37,477 nt of DNA from an uncultured Psychrobacillus sp. (GCA_934234185.1 CAKQHO010000021.1:1-37477), one strand, 5' to 3'. Counted from the first letter of the stretch, positions 22,995-30,587 are shown. Numbers and translations: made by a program. Notes: generated from the letters alone by a model not told the origin.

Positions 22995-23148
22995 TTACGC
23001 CATTTTTGGCGTTTTCCAGGTCCAGCTGGCCAACTTCTTAAGATTTAAGGCAGCAAAAGCTAGCATCGCCTGCATGGACAATTTTTGTTCGCGTTCATTG
23101 ATTTTTCGTCATCATATCCATCAACTCATTCATTTTATAGGGTGCCCC
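22995..23148 (-). pseudogene. C-terminal fragment of an IS1182-family transposase
   Basis: Read on the minus strand, 22995-23105 encodes QKLSMQAMLAFAALNLKKLA followed by SWTWKTPKMA and a stop. This matches the C-terminal end of Bacillales IS1182 transposases as I recall them. Upstream the frame is lost: the five-A run at 23102-23106 appears to lack one base, and the preceding codons (NELMDMMTK) continue in another frame to about 23148, where the GC-rich repeat begins. All catalytic parts are missing, so it is a dead remnant. Confidence 0.7.
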
Positions 23149-23274
23149 GTTGATTGGAGCGAAGAACGGCGACTCCAGCGGGACAGCGCGAGCTGAAGAC
23201 CCTGGACTGAGCGCAGCGAGGGAAGCGGCTGAAGCCGTGCCCGCGGAAAGCGTCCGTTCGTAGTGGAAATCAAC
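23149..23274. repeat. GC-rich dispersed palindromic repeat (REP-like)
   Basis: This 126-bp block is much richer in GC than its surroundings and is bounded by the inverted ends GTTGATT and AATCAAC. Inner parts also pair, such as GAACGG with CCGTTC and CGGG with CCCG. The pattern, with GACTCCAGCGGGACAGCG and GCCGTGCCCGCGGAAAGCG, matches a repeat I recall as very common between genes of Lysinibacillus, Sporosarcina and Bacillus. Its origin and function are not established. Confidence 0.75.
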
Positions 23275-23298
23275 TCTTCCTTGCGTTACTTCTATTTT

Positions 23299-23353
23299 AA
23301 AAGAAAAAAGACTGTAGGCAAACTCCAAAATTTCTGGAGTTTGTCTACAGTCT
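23299..23353 (-). terminator. Terminator of ktrC
   Basis: AGACTGTAG plus CAAACTCCA pair with TGGAGTTTG plus CTACAGTCT, giving about 18 pairs with one mismatch and a short loop, followed on the minus strand by TTTTTTCTTTT. It lies inside the right inverted repeat of the IS remnant, so ktrC uses a terminator supplied by the element. Confidence 0.88.
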
Positions 23354-23354
23354 G

Positions 23355-23385
23355 AAGCATAGGAGCTTCCCATGCTTGTTTTTTT
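23355..23385 (+). terminator. Outward terminator in the right end of the IS remnant
   Basis: AAGCAT and ATGCTT, with a partly paired core, are followed by G and seven Ts. It prevents plus-strand read-through from rnjA or the element into the antisense side of ktrC. Confidence 0.75.
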
Positions 23386-23386
23386 A

Positions 23387-24046
23387 TTAAGCAAAAACCT
23401 TTTTCTCAAAACGGTTTATATCTTGATCTGCTCCAATAATGATGAGGATATCATTCATTTGAAGTACATCTTGAGCTTGTGGAGATATGATAAGATCACT
23501 GCCTCTTTTAACTGCAACGATGTTAATACCGTATTTTGCTCGGATATCTAGGTTAAGGATAGAATGACCTGCAAGTTTTTCGTTGACCCTTATTTCCATG
23601 ATAGAATGTTCCTCTGATAGCTCCAAATAATCTAATACATTTTGAGATAAAATATTGTTAGCTAAACGAATGCCCATATCTCTTTCTGGATGTACTACCT
23701 GATCTGCACCAATTTTGCGGAGCACCTTTTCATGGTAATCATTCTGAGCCTTTACAGTAATTCTATTTACCCCTATCTCCTTTAGCATCAAGGTAGTTAA
23801 TATACTAGACTGGATGTCATCTCCTATAGCGACAATCACATGCTCGAAGTTCCGTATTCCAAGTGATTTAAGTACTGCCTCATCCGTTGTATCTGCAATA
23901 ACTGCTTGGGTAGCAATCGACGAAAACTCATCAACTCTTTCAGATACTTTATCAATAGCCATTACATCGGCACCTTGTTCGATTAACTCCTTCACAATAC
24001 TTCCACCGAAGCGACCTAGTCCTATTACTACAAATTCTTTTTTCAT
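23387..24046 (-). CDS. ktrC: Potassium uptake regulatory subunit KtrC (RCK domain)
   Basis: KtrC is the cytoplasmic gating ring of a Ktr potassium/sodium symporter. The 219-residue protein has an RCK_N domain with the nucleotide-binding GLGRFGGSIVKELIEQGADV near residue 9 and Asp32 at the end of strand 2, and an RCK_C domain from about residue 135 that binds c-di-AMP in relatives. In B. subtilis ktrC (ykqB) is also near rnjA. The membrane partner (KtrB/KtrD) is not in this window. AGGGGG lies before the ATG. Its 3' end directly abuts the IS remnant. Confidence 0.92.
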   Translation of the reverse strand: MKKEFVVIGLGRFGGSIVKELIEQGADVMAIDKVSERVDEFSSIATQAVIADTTDEAVLKSLGIRNFEHVIVAIGDDIQSSILTTLMLKEIGVNRITVKAQNDYHEKVLRKIGADQVVHPERDMGIRLANNILSQNVLDYLELSEEHSIMEIRVNEKLAGHSILNLDIRAKYGINIVAVKRGSDLIISPQAQDVLQMNDILIIIGADQDINRFEKKVFA

Positions 24047-24112
24047 ATGTTCAACCCCCTAGTGCCCCACTGCCACTAGTTTACCATAAACAGTCTTTGC
24101 TAAGGTAAGTAA

Positions 24113-24559
24113 TTATGTCATTTCATTTATGATTGTTACTAACTTTTGTTCAAGCAGCCTTAGGCCAACTTCCCCCGATTGACGATGTCGAAATAACCCC
24201 TTTTTATCAAATAGATAGAAGTTTGGTACAGTTTGAGTTCCTAACAATTTTGAATAAGAAGTGTCATGATCCAATAAAATCGGGTATGTCATTCCAAGTC
24301 TAGCAGCTTTTTCCTTAATCGCTCTTCTATCCGTATCAGTGCGTAACCTAGGCATATGCACTCCTACTATTTGAAATCTGTTCTCATATTTTTGCTTCAA
24401 CTTTTCCACCCACTTTACCGTTCCCTCACATGATTGACAGCTTACTGACCAAATAAACACCAGTATCGGCTTTTGACCTATCAAATAATCCTTGTCAATA
24501 CTGCCATTCAACCAGGCGGAGGTACTTGGAAAATCAGGGAGCCTCTCTCTTAGCTTCAT
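24113..24559 (-). CDS. ykuV: Thiol-disulfide oxidoreductase YkuV (thioredoxin-like)
   Basis: The 148-residue protein is a thioredoxin-fold redoxin with the active site CQSC (Cys41, Cys44) in WSVSCQSCEG and the cis-Pro loop TVPNFYLF. The N-terminus MKLRERLPDF, AWLNG and VVGVHMPR-like segment (IVGVHMPRLRTD) match B. subtilis YkuV, also 148 residues. There is no signal peptide, so it works in the cytoplasm. I use the ATG at 24559 with AAGGAGAGG upstream; a start at 24589 would add ten residues without support. It lies 66 bases before ktrC in the same direction and could be co-transcribed with it. Confidence 0.87.
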   Translation of the reverse strand: MKLRERLPDFPSTSAWLNGSIDKDYLIGQKPILVFIWSVSCQSCEGTVKWVEKLKQKYENRFQIVGVHMPRLRTDTDRRAIKEKAARLGMTYPILLDHDTSYSKLLGTQTVPNFYLFDKKGLFRHRQSGEVGLRLLEQKLVTIINEMT

Positions 24560-24670
24560 GATTACCTCTCCTTTTCCCTTCATCCCCATTAGTATATGCT
24601 AGGGGAAATCTTGTGGATGTTTATTTGTTAAAAATGGGAAATATTTATTTCAACATTTTTAAAAAAAGTT

Positions 24671-24706
24671 GTTAAAGTAAACTTAAAGTTGTGTTAAAAT
24701 AAACTT
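24671..24706 (+). promoter_or_regulatory. Direct repeat, probable operator of the pot operon
   Basis: GTTAAAGTAAACTT (24671-24684) recurs as GTTAAAATAAACTT (24693-24706), 22 bases apart, about two helical turns. The second copy contains the likely -10 TAAAAT. This fits autoregulation by the XRE-cupin protein encoded directly downstream. Confidence 0.5.
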
Positions 24707-24754
24707 TGTTTTAGTAGAAATTGCTCTTTAACATACGAAAAGGACGTAATGTGG

Positions 24755-25297
24755 ATGCAAATAGGGAAAAAAATAAAACAGTTACGCCTAAAAAAGGGCT
24801 TAACTCAAGAAGAATTAGGAGAAAGAACTGATTTAAGTAAGGGATTCATATCTCAGCTAGAACGGGATATCAATTCTCCTTCAATTGAAACTCTTTTTTC
24901 CATACTAAACGTGTTAGGTTCCAAACCAAAGGATTTCTTTGATGACGATGTATTAGATGAAAAAATCGTATACAAAAAAAGTGAGCAAACAGTTTATGAG
25001 GATGAGGAAAGAAAATTTAAACTAAACTGGTTAATCTCAAAATCAAATGAAAATGAAATGGAGCCTGTTCTTATCAATTTTGGAAAGGGCGGGCAATTTA
25101 AGGAATTCGAACCCTCCTTATCACAAACCTTTATATACGTATTAAAAGGTCGTGTCGAACTGACATTAGGGAAAAAGAGGCACTTAGCTTCTGCAGGAGA
25201 ATCCATCTATTTCGAAGCCTCCGATCAGCATTTGTTGAAAAATGCAACTGATGGCATTTCCGAGGTTATTTATGTTGTTACTAATTCTTATTTATAA
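24755..25297 (+). CDS. XRE-cupin transcriptional regulator of the polyamine transporter
   Basis: The 180-residue protein has a helix-turn-helix at residues 1-60 (IKQLRLKKGLTQEELGER, SKGFISQLERDINSPSIETL) and a cupin domain at about 105-178 (FIYVLKGRVELTLG, then AGESIYFEASDQHLLKN). XRE-cupin proteins of the PuuR type sense polyamines or their precursors. It lies 14 bases before potA in the same direction, which indicates that it is the local regulator and part of the operon. The start is uncertain between ATGs at 24749 and 24755; I favour 24755 (MQIGKKIK), with AAAGGA ten bases upstream. Effector and target site are not proven. Confidence 0.87.
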   Translation: MQIGKKIKQLRLKKGLTQEELGERTDLSKGFISQLERDINSPSIETLFSILNVLGSKPKDFFDDDVLDEKIVYKKSEQTVYEDEERKFKLNWLISKSNENEMEPVLINFGKGGQFKEFEPSLSQTFIYVLKGRVELTLGKKRHLASAGESIYFEASDQHLLKNATDGISEVIYVVTNSYL

Positions 25298-25311
25298 ATG
25301 GAGGGCTAATT

Positions 25312-26418
25312 ATGTCAGAGACACCTATTATTCGTTTTGAAAATGTGACAAAGTACTACGATCAAGATGTTACTGTTTTAAATGAAGTTAACTTTGAACT
25401 GGAAAGAGGAAAATTTTATACCCTTCTAGGACCTTCTGGATGTGGAAAAACGACAATTCTTCGATTGATCGCCGGATTTATGCAACCATCAAGCGGGAAT
25501 ATCTATTTTAACGGTAAAAAGATTAATAATATTCCTGCAAATGAACGACAGGTAAATACGGTGTTTCAAGACTATGCTCTCTTCCCACACTTAAACGTGT
25601 TTGACAATGTAGCATTTGGTCTGCGAATTAAAAAATTACCTAAAAAAGAAATAGAAGAAAAAGTATTAGAAGCTTTAAAATTTGTTAACTTAACTGGTTA
25701 CCAAAACAGAGAGATCTCTGAAATGTCAGGTGGCCAACGTCAGCGTGTTGCGATTGCACGGGCTATTGTAAATGACCCAGAAATTATCTTGTTAGACGAA
25801 CCTTTATCAGCGCTTGATTTAAAGCTTCGTTCTGAAATGCAATATGAGCTTCGCGAGCTGCAGCAGCGTTTAGGAAAAACCTTTATCTTTGTAACGCATG
25901 ACCAAGAGGAAGCTCTTGCCATGTCCGATGAAATTTTCGTGCTAAATGCAGGTAATATTGAACAAAGTGGAACTCCTATGGATATTTACGATGAGCCTAT
26001 CAATCGTTTTGTTGCAGATTTCATTGGAGAATCTAATATTGTTTCTGGAATAATGGTTGCAGATTTCCGTGTACAAATCGGAGAAAAAGAGTTTGAGTGT
26101 GTGGACCAAGGGTTAAATCCAAACGAAAAAGTAGATATCGTTATTCGTCCGGAGGATTTAGAAATAACTGCTGTGGAAAATGGAAAAATGAAGGTTCGAG
26201 TGGATACACAATTATTTAGAGGAGTTCATTACGAGCTATCTACGTATGATGAGGAAGGCAATGAATGGCTAGTCCATTCAACGAAAAAGGCAGCTGTAGG
26301 TGAAATGATTGGTCTCGACTTTGATCCAGAAGCAATTCATGTTATGCGCTTGAACGAAACTGAGGAAGAATTCGACAAGCGACTTGAATCTTACGGAGAA
26401 GACAGCTATGCAGACTAA
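25312..26418 (+). CDS. potA: Spermidine/putrescine ABC transporter ATPase
   Basis: PotA powers polyamine import. The 368-residue protein has Walker A GPSGCGKTT near residue 38, the Q-loop VFQDYALFPH, the signature SGGQRQRVAIARA, Walker B IILLDEP, the D-loop SALD and the switch His in VTHDQEE. A C-terminal OB-like regulatory domain follows from about residue 240. GGAGGGC lies just before the ATG. The gene overlaps potB by 11 bases. Spermidine and putrescine preference cannot be told from the ATPase alone; the set of four genes in this order supports it. Confidence 0.95.
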   Translation: MSETPIIRFENVTKYYDQDVTVLNEVNFELERGKFYTLLGPSGCGKTTILRLIAGFMQPSSGNIYFNGKKINNIPANERQVNTVFQDYALFPHLNVFDNVAFGLRIKKLPKKEIEEKVLEALKFVNLTGYQNREISEMSGGQRQRVAIARAIVNDPEIILLDEPLSALDLKLRSEMQYELRELQQRLGKTFIFVTHDQEEALAMSDEIFVLNAGNIEQSGTPMDIYDEPINRFVADFIGESNIVSGIMVADFRVQIGEKEFECVDQGLNPNEKVDIVIRPEDLEITAVENGKMKVRVDTQLFRGVHYELSTYDEEGNEWLVHSTKKAAVGEMIGLDFDPEAIHVMRLNETEEEFDKRLESYGEDSYAD

Positions 26419-27226
26419 ACAAAAAAAGCTATTATTTATTCCCTACTATGCTTGGATAGTAGTCTTTGTAATTGCACCAATCGCCTTAATTGCCTATTAC
26501 TCTTTTCTTGATTTAAATGGAGACTTTACTCTAGATAACTATAAAAATTTCTTTACTTCGGTATATTTTAAGCTAACACTTAGTTCATTCTGGTATGCAT
26601 TTTTAATCACCCTTTTCTCGTTATTGGTTGCTTATCCTACTGCATATTTACTTACAAAAACTAAGCATAAGCAACTGTGGCTATTGTTAATCATCATCCC
26701 TTCGTGGATTAACCTATTATTAAAAACCTATGCTTTTATAGGGATTTTCGGTTTATATGGTCCAATCAACGCATTTTTAAGCGTCTTTGGTATTAGCGAG
26801 CAGCAAATACTGTTTACGGACTTTAGCTTTATCTTTGTATCTGTTTATATCTTCATTCCATTTATGATTTTGCCAATCTTTAACTCGCTAGATAAGCTTA
26901 ACCCTTCGCTTATAGATGCTAGTAGAGACTTAGGTGCATCAAGCTGGACAACCTTTTCAAAGGTAATTGTTCCACTTACGATTAACGGTGTAAAAGCAGG
27001 TATACAAGCTGTATTTATCCCGTCTTTATCTTTATTTATGATTACACGACTAATAGCGGGAAACAAAGTAATTACCTTAGGGACTGCCATTGAACAGCAG
27101 TTCCTAGTTACACAAAACTGGGGAATGGGTTCTACCATTGCCGTCTTCTTAATCATCTTTATGGTTATTGTAATGGTGATTACAGGACAACGAGAGAAAG
27201 GGGTAGTTCCAAATGGGAAAAACTAG
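26408..27226 (+). CDS. potB: Spermidine/putrescine ABC transporter permease PotB
   Basis: This 272-residue inner membrane protein has six predicted transmembrane segments and the permease EAA-like loop LIDASRDLGASSWTTFSKVI that contacts the ATPase. The start is taken at the ATG at 26408 (MQTKQKKLLF), which overlaps the end of potA, with GGAG nine bases upstream; a start at 26384 would add eight residues within potA. The gene overlaps potC by 14 bases, so the operon is tightly coupled in translation. Confidence 0.94.
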   Translation: MQTKQKKLLFIPYYAWIVVFVIAPIALIAYYSFLDLNGDFTLDNYKNFFTSVYFKLTLSSFWYAFLITLFSLLVAYPTAYLLTKTKHKQLWLLLIIIPSWINLLLKTYAFIGIFGLYGPINAFLSVFGISEQQILFTDFSFIFVSVYIFIPFMILPIFNSLDKLNPSLIDASRDLGASSWTTFSKVIVPLTINGVKAGIQAVFIPSLSLFMITRLIAGNKVITLGTAIEQQFLVTQNWGMGSTIAVFLIIFMVIVMVITGQREKGVVPNGKN

Positions 27227-28016
27227 TCTTTCCGCTAAGATTTACTTAGCAATCGTATTTATTGTTTTATATACCCCAATCTTTTATTTGATCTTTTATT
27301 CATTTAACAGTGGCGGAGGGATGAATGATTTTGAATCCTTTACTCTAGAGCATTATGCTGCTGTTTTTTCTGACACGCGTTTAATTATGATTTTAATTAA
27401 TACAGTAATTGTTGCTCTATTGTCTGCTCTAATATCTACTGTTATTGGTGTATTAGGAGCTCTAGGAATCGTCTATATGCGAAACAAATCCTTACGAAAT
27501 TCTATTTTATCTTTAAATAACGTATTGATCGTGAGCCCGGACGTAGTAATTGGAGCCTCTTTCCTAATCCTATTTACCATGATAGGAGTGAAGCTTGGCT
27601 TTGCCTCTGTTTTAATTTCTCATATTGCCTTTAGTATTCCAATTGTTGTTTTAATGGTATTACCGAAGCTGCAAGAAATGAACAGCTCGCTCATTGACGC
27701 TGCGGCGGATTTAGGTGCAACTAGAAGGGACATTTTTACACGAGTAATCGTCCCGTTCATTAAACCAGGAATTTTCGCTGGATTTTTCTTAGCACTTACT
27801 TATTCATTAGATGACTTCGCTGTAACTTTCTTTGTAACAGGTAACGGGTTCTCTACACTGTCTGTAGAAATCTATTCGATGGCAAGAGCAGGAATTACAC
27901 TAACTATCAATGCTCTATCTGGAATTATTTTTGTCGTAACATTAGTTTTAGTAGTGGGCTATTACTTTATTAGCCAACGCGGGAAAAACCCTGTAGGAAT
28001 GGGGGTAAGAAAATGA
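27213..28016 (+). CDS. potC: Spermidine/putrescine ABC transporter permease PotC
   Basis: The 267-residue permease has six hydrophobic segments and the EAA-like loop LIDAAADLGATRRDIFTRVI. It pairs with PotB to form the membrane channel. AAAGGGG lies nine bases before the ATG, within the end of potB. It overlaps potD by four bases (ATGA). Segments such as YSLDDFAVTFFVTGNG near residue 210 are typical of PotC. Confidence 0.94.
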   Translation: MGKTSLSAKIYLAIVFIVLYTPIFYLIFYSFNSGGGMNDFESFTLEHYAAVFSDTRLIMILINTVIVALLSALISTVIGVLGALGIVYMRNKSLRNSILSLNNVLIVSPDVVIGASFLILFTMIGVKLGFASVLISHIAFSIPIVVLMVLPKLQEMNSSLIDAAADLGATRRDIFTRVIVPFIKPGIFAGFFLALTYSLDDFAVTFFVTGNGFSTLSVEIYSMARAGITLTINALSGIIFVVTLVLVVGYYFISQRGKNPVGMGVRK

Positions 28017-29086
28017 AGGATATATTAAATGCCGGTATCGCAATCGTTGTCGCTTGTATTCTTTTATTTGCAGCTAATGAATATTTGGGAACGAGCTCAG
28101 GTAAAGGAAGCAGTGATACAGTTACCATCTTTAACTGGGGAGAATACATTGATCCAGATCTAATTAGTCAGTTTGAGGAAGAAACGGGATATCGTGTGGT
28201 CTATGAAACGTTTGATTCGAACGAAGCAATGATGACAAAGATTGAACAAGGCGGAACCTCTTACGATATTTCAATTCCTTCTGAATATGCAATTGAAAAG
28301 ATGAAAGAAAATGACTTATTGCTACCGATTGATCATTCTCTTTTACCAAACCTGAAAAATATCGACCCTTATTTCTTAGATTTGTCCTTCGATCATAAAA
28401 ATGAATATTCAGTTCCTTATTTTTGGGGTACTGTAGGAATTGTTTACAATCCAAATTTACTGGATGGCCAAACCTTTGAAAGCTGGGATTCTCTTTGGGA
28501 CCCTGATTTAAAGGGGAAAGTACTGCTAGTGGATGGTGCTCGTGAGGTAATTGGAATGGGGTTAAATAGTTTAGGTTATTCCCTTAACTCAACAGACGAG
28601 GGTGAGCTAAACGAAGCCTTGTTAAAATTAAACAAACTTACACCAAATGTAAAAGCGATTATTGGTGATGAGGTTACTCAACTTATGATTAATGAAGAAG
28701 CCGCTGTAGCCCTAACATGGTCCGGACAAGCTGCCGACATGATGTGGGAGAATGAAGAGCTAGACTTCTCAGTGCCTGAAGAGGGCTCCAATCTATGGTT
28801 CGATAATATGGTCATTCCAAAAACAGCTGCCAATGTAGAAGGAGCACATGCCTTCATCAATTTTATGTTAGACCCAGAGGTTGCTGCACAAAATGCAGAC
28901 TATGTGGGATATTCTACTCCGAATGCAGCTGCTATGGAATTACTGGATGAAGAAGTTGTTACGGATGAGCGCTTCTATCCACTTGAGGAAGCACGAGAAA
29001 ACCTTGAAGTATATAACAATCTTGGCTTAGAAATGCTTGGAGTATATAATGAGCTATTTCTTAAATTTAAAATGGGTTCCATCTAA
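28013..29086 (+). CDS. potD: Polyamine-binding protein PotD
   Basis: PotD is the extracellular substrate-binding subunit. The 357-residue protein has an N-terminal hydrophobic segment and a periplasmic-binding fold with TIFNWGEYIDPDLISQFEEE, a polyamine-site pattern, and FWGTVGIVYNP. The membrane anchor is unclear: Cys15 sits in VVAC, which fits a lipobox, but hydrophobic residues continue after it (ILLFAANEY), so the protein may instead be held by an uncleaved transmembrane helix. It is the last gene of the operon and ends in a strong terminator. Confidence 0.93.
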   Translation: MKDILNAGIAIVVACILLFAANEYLGTSSGKGSSDTVTIFNWGEYIDPDLISQFEEETGYRVVYETFDSNEAMMTKIEQGGTSYDISIPSEYAIEKMKENDLLLPIDHSLLPNLKNIDPYFLDLSFDHKNEYSVPYFWGTVGIVYNPNLLDGQTFESWDSLWDPDLKGKVLLVDGAREVIGMGLNSLGYSLNSTDEGELNEALLKLNKLTPNVKAIIGDEVTQLMINEEAAVALTWSGQAADMMWENEELDFSVPEEGSNLWFDNMVIPKTAANVEGAHAFINFMLDPEVAAQNADYVGYSTPNAAAMELLDEEVVTDERFYPLEEARENLEVYNNLGLEMLGVYNELFLKFKMGSI

Positions 29087-29130
29087 CAAACTGTGGTTGA
29101 GCTTTTAGCTCAATCGCAGTTTGTTTCTTT
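29086..29130 (+). terminator. Terminator of the pot operon
   Basis: ACAAACTG and CAGTTTGT form the base of an 18-pair stem with two G-U pairs, continued by TTGAGCT/AGCTCAA, followed by TTTCTTTT. It begins within the stop codon. Confidence 0.9.
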
Positions 29131-29162
29131 TACTTTTAAACCATTAATCTATTTTTTTATTT

Positions 29163-29177
29163 TTTCGTGGCACGAAA
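29163..29177. promoter_or_regulatory. 15-bp palindrome upstream of the MFS gene promoter
   Basis: TTTCGTG, one G, and CACGAAA form a perfect inverted repeat directly before the -35 position of the promoter at 29179-29207. This is typical of a repressor or activator operator; no regulator gene lies adjacent. Confidence 0.55.
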
Positions 29178-29178
29178 G

Positions 29179-29207
29179 TATTTATTCTAATGTAAATATG
29201 GTATTAT
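29179..29207 (+). promoter_or_regulatory. Probable extended -10 promoter of the MFS transporter unit
   Basis: TATTAT at 29202-29207 is preceded by TGG. The -35 position holds a weak TATTTA at 17 bases. This would give a leader of nearly 190 bases before the MFS gene. Besides the short frame at 29282, I see in it the weak pairing GTGGTT (29230-29235) with AACCAT (29293-29298). Confidence 0.4.
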
Positions 29208-29281
29208 CTTTAAATGTAAGATTCTTTCCGTGGTTAGGAATGTCTCTGCTGTAAGAAAGTTAGCTTGACGAAAGGACAGCT

Positions 29282-29386
29282 ATGGGATTAGGAACCATCG
29301 AAAATAACATGATAGCCCTACTACCTCTAAAAGCTATTCGTTTTAATGACTTCAATAAAATAAATTTGTATTTAAATAGATTGTAG
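29282..29386 (+). CDS. Possible 34-residue leader peptide of the MFS gene
   Basis: The frame begins MGLGTIENNMIALLPLKAIR and ends in LYLNRL, 15 bases before the MFS start codon. AAAGGA lies five bases before its ATG, a better ribosome site than that of many genes here. Leader peptides control several antibiotic efflux and resistance genes in Gram-positives by ribosome stalling, so this may do the same. TAGCT and AGCTA flank the SD and could form a small hairpin. There is no known family match, and chance occurrence cannot be excluded. Confidence 0.4.
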   Translation: MGLGTIENNMIALLPLKAIRFNDFNKINLYLNRL

Positions 29387-29401
29387 GAAGCAGGAATGTA
29401 A

Positions 29402-30583
29402 ATGAACGCAAAATCAAATCAATTTGCTCTTTATATATTAATGTTTAATATGTTTATAGCGATGGCAGGAATTGGATTAGTTATACCAGTTATGCCCTCC
29501 TATTTAGAAACCTTTGGAGTTGGAGGAACAGCATTAGGATTTATCATTGCTTGTTTTGCTTTAGGACAATTTATCTTCTCTCCTTTAGCAGGTGACCTAT
29601 CAGATAAAATGGGTCGTAAAAAGCTAATTATGATTGGTCTTACTATTTTTTGCTTATCACAGCTCTGGTTTGGTATTGCAACAGATGAATGGATGCTATA
29701 CGTGGCACGCTTTTTAAGTGGTATTGGTGGCGCCTTTTTAGTACCAGCTACGATGGCATTTGTAGCCGATATTACTAGTATTGAGGAACGTGGAAAAGGT
29801 ATGGGACTCTTAGGTGCCTCTATGTCCCTTGGTTTTATGATAGGACCTGCTATGGGCGGTTTCCTTGCGGGAGTCAGCTTATCCTTCCCGTTTTATATCG
29901 CTTCATTAGCTGCTGTACTTTCAGCCATCCTATCGTTCTTTGTCTTACCTGACGTGAAAAATCCAGTTGTACCGCCTGTAACATTGAAGAAACAAAATAA
30001 TATCGTGTCCCAAATGAAACAATCCGTTCACACACCATACTTTGTGATGCTAATCATTATCTTTGTTTTCTCTTTTGGTATTGCTAATTTTCAATCTACC
30101 TTCTCCATGTACGTTGACCATAAATATGACTATACACCTCAGCGTATTGCTGTCATATTAACGGTTGGTGGTTTTGTTGGAGTAATTATCCAAACCTTTG
30201 TCATCGATAAGTTATTTAAGCGTTTCGGAGAAATGAACATAATACTTGTTAATTTGCTAGTAGCAGCCTTCTCCCTACTACTTTTCTTCTTAGTCGATAA
30301 CTTTTGGCTGATCCTTACGGTTGCCACTATCTTTTCTACTGCCACTACGCTTATTCGTCCAGCTGTTAATACTGCTGTTTCAAAGCTTGCTGGGGATGGT
30401 CAAGGCTTTGCCGCTGGAATGAACAATGCCTATATGAGTCTAGGGAATATGATAGGACCAGCACTTGCTGGGACACTTCTTGATATTAATTTAAATATCC
30501 CATTTGTCGTAGGAACCGTCATTTTATGTCTAGCTTGGATCATTATGATGGTTTGGATTAAAAAGAAACAACCTGTACTTTAA
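29402..30583 (+). CDS. MFS multidrug efflux transporter (Bmr/NorA-like, DHA1)
   Basis: The 393-residue protein has 12 predicted transmembrane segments. Motif A of the major facilitator family is seen in the loop between segments 2 and 3 (GDLSDKMGRKKLI), and the DHA1 motif C-like segment LGFMIGPAMGGFLAG lies in segment 5, which marks drug:H+ antiporters. The N-terminus MFIAMAGIGLVIPVMPSYL is typical of Bmr/NorA-like pumps. The SD is AGGA six bases before the ATG. The upstream region holds a palindrome and a possible leader peptide, consistent with inducible expression. Substrates are unknown. Confidence 0.88.
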   Translation: MNAKSNQFALYILMFNMFIAMAGIGLVIPVMPSYLETFGVGGTALGFIIACFALGQFIFSPLAGDLSDKMGRKKLIMIGLTIFCLSQLWFGIATDEWMLYVARFLSGIGGAFLVPATMAFVADITSIEERGKGMGLLGASMSLGFMIGPAMGGFLAGVSLSFPFYIASLAAVLSAILSFFVLPDVKNPVVPPVTLKKQNNIVSQMKQSVHTPYFVMLIIIFVFSFGIANFQSTFSMYVDHKYDYTPQRIAVILTVGGFVGVIIQTFVIDKLFKRFGEMNIILVNLLVAAFSLLLFFLVDNFWLILTVATIFSTATTLIRPAVNTAVSKLAGDGQGFAAGMNNAYMSLGNMIGPALAGTLLDINLNIPFVVGTVILCLAWIIMMVWIKKKQPVL

Positions 30584-30587
30584 TAGA

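Larger units (their letters stand above)
22854..23386. mobile_element. Decayed IS1182-like element with 47-bp inverted ends
   Basis: The 47 bases at 22854-22900 and at 23340-23386 are inverted repeats: outside an 11-base core they differ at one base. Each end has TAAAAAAACAAGCAT, the core, then ATGCTTCAGACT and TAGACAAA. Between them lies a remnant of a transposase C-terminus on the minus strand, so this is a 533-bp leftover of an insertion sequence. A GC-rich repeat (23149-23274) is nested inside. The right end touches the ktrC stop codon. The IS1182 family name rests on the transposase fragment and is moderately sure. Confidence 0.7.

Noticed and set aside
23095..23409. 104-residue frame on the minus strand ending in NELMDMMTKNQ
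   Set aside because: It runs through the GC-rich repeat and across the terminator of ktrC, so it is a chance join; only its end may belong to the decayed transposase.
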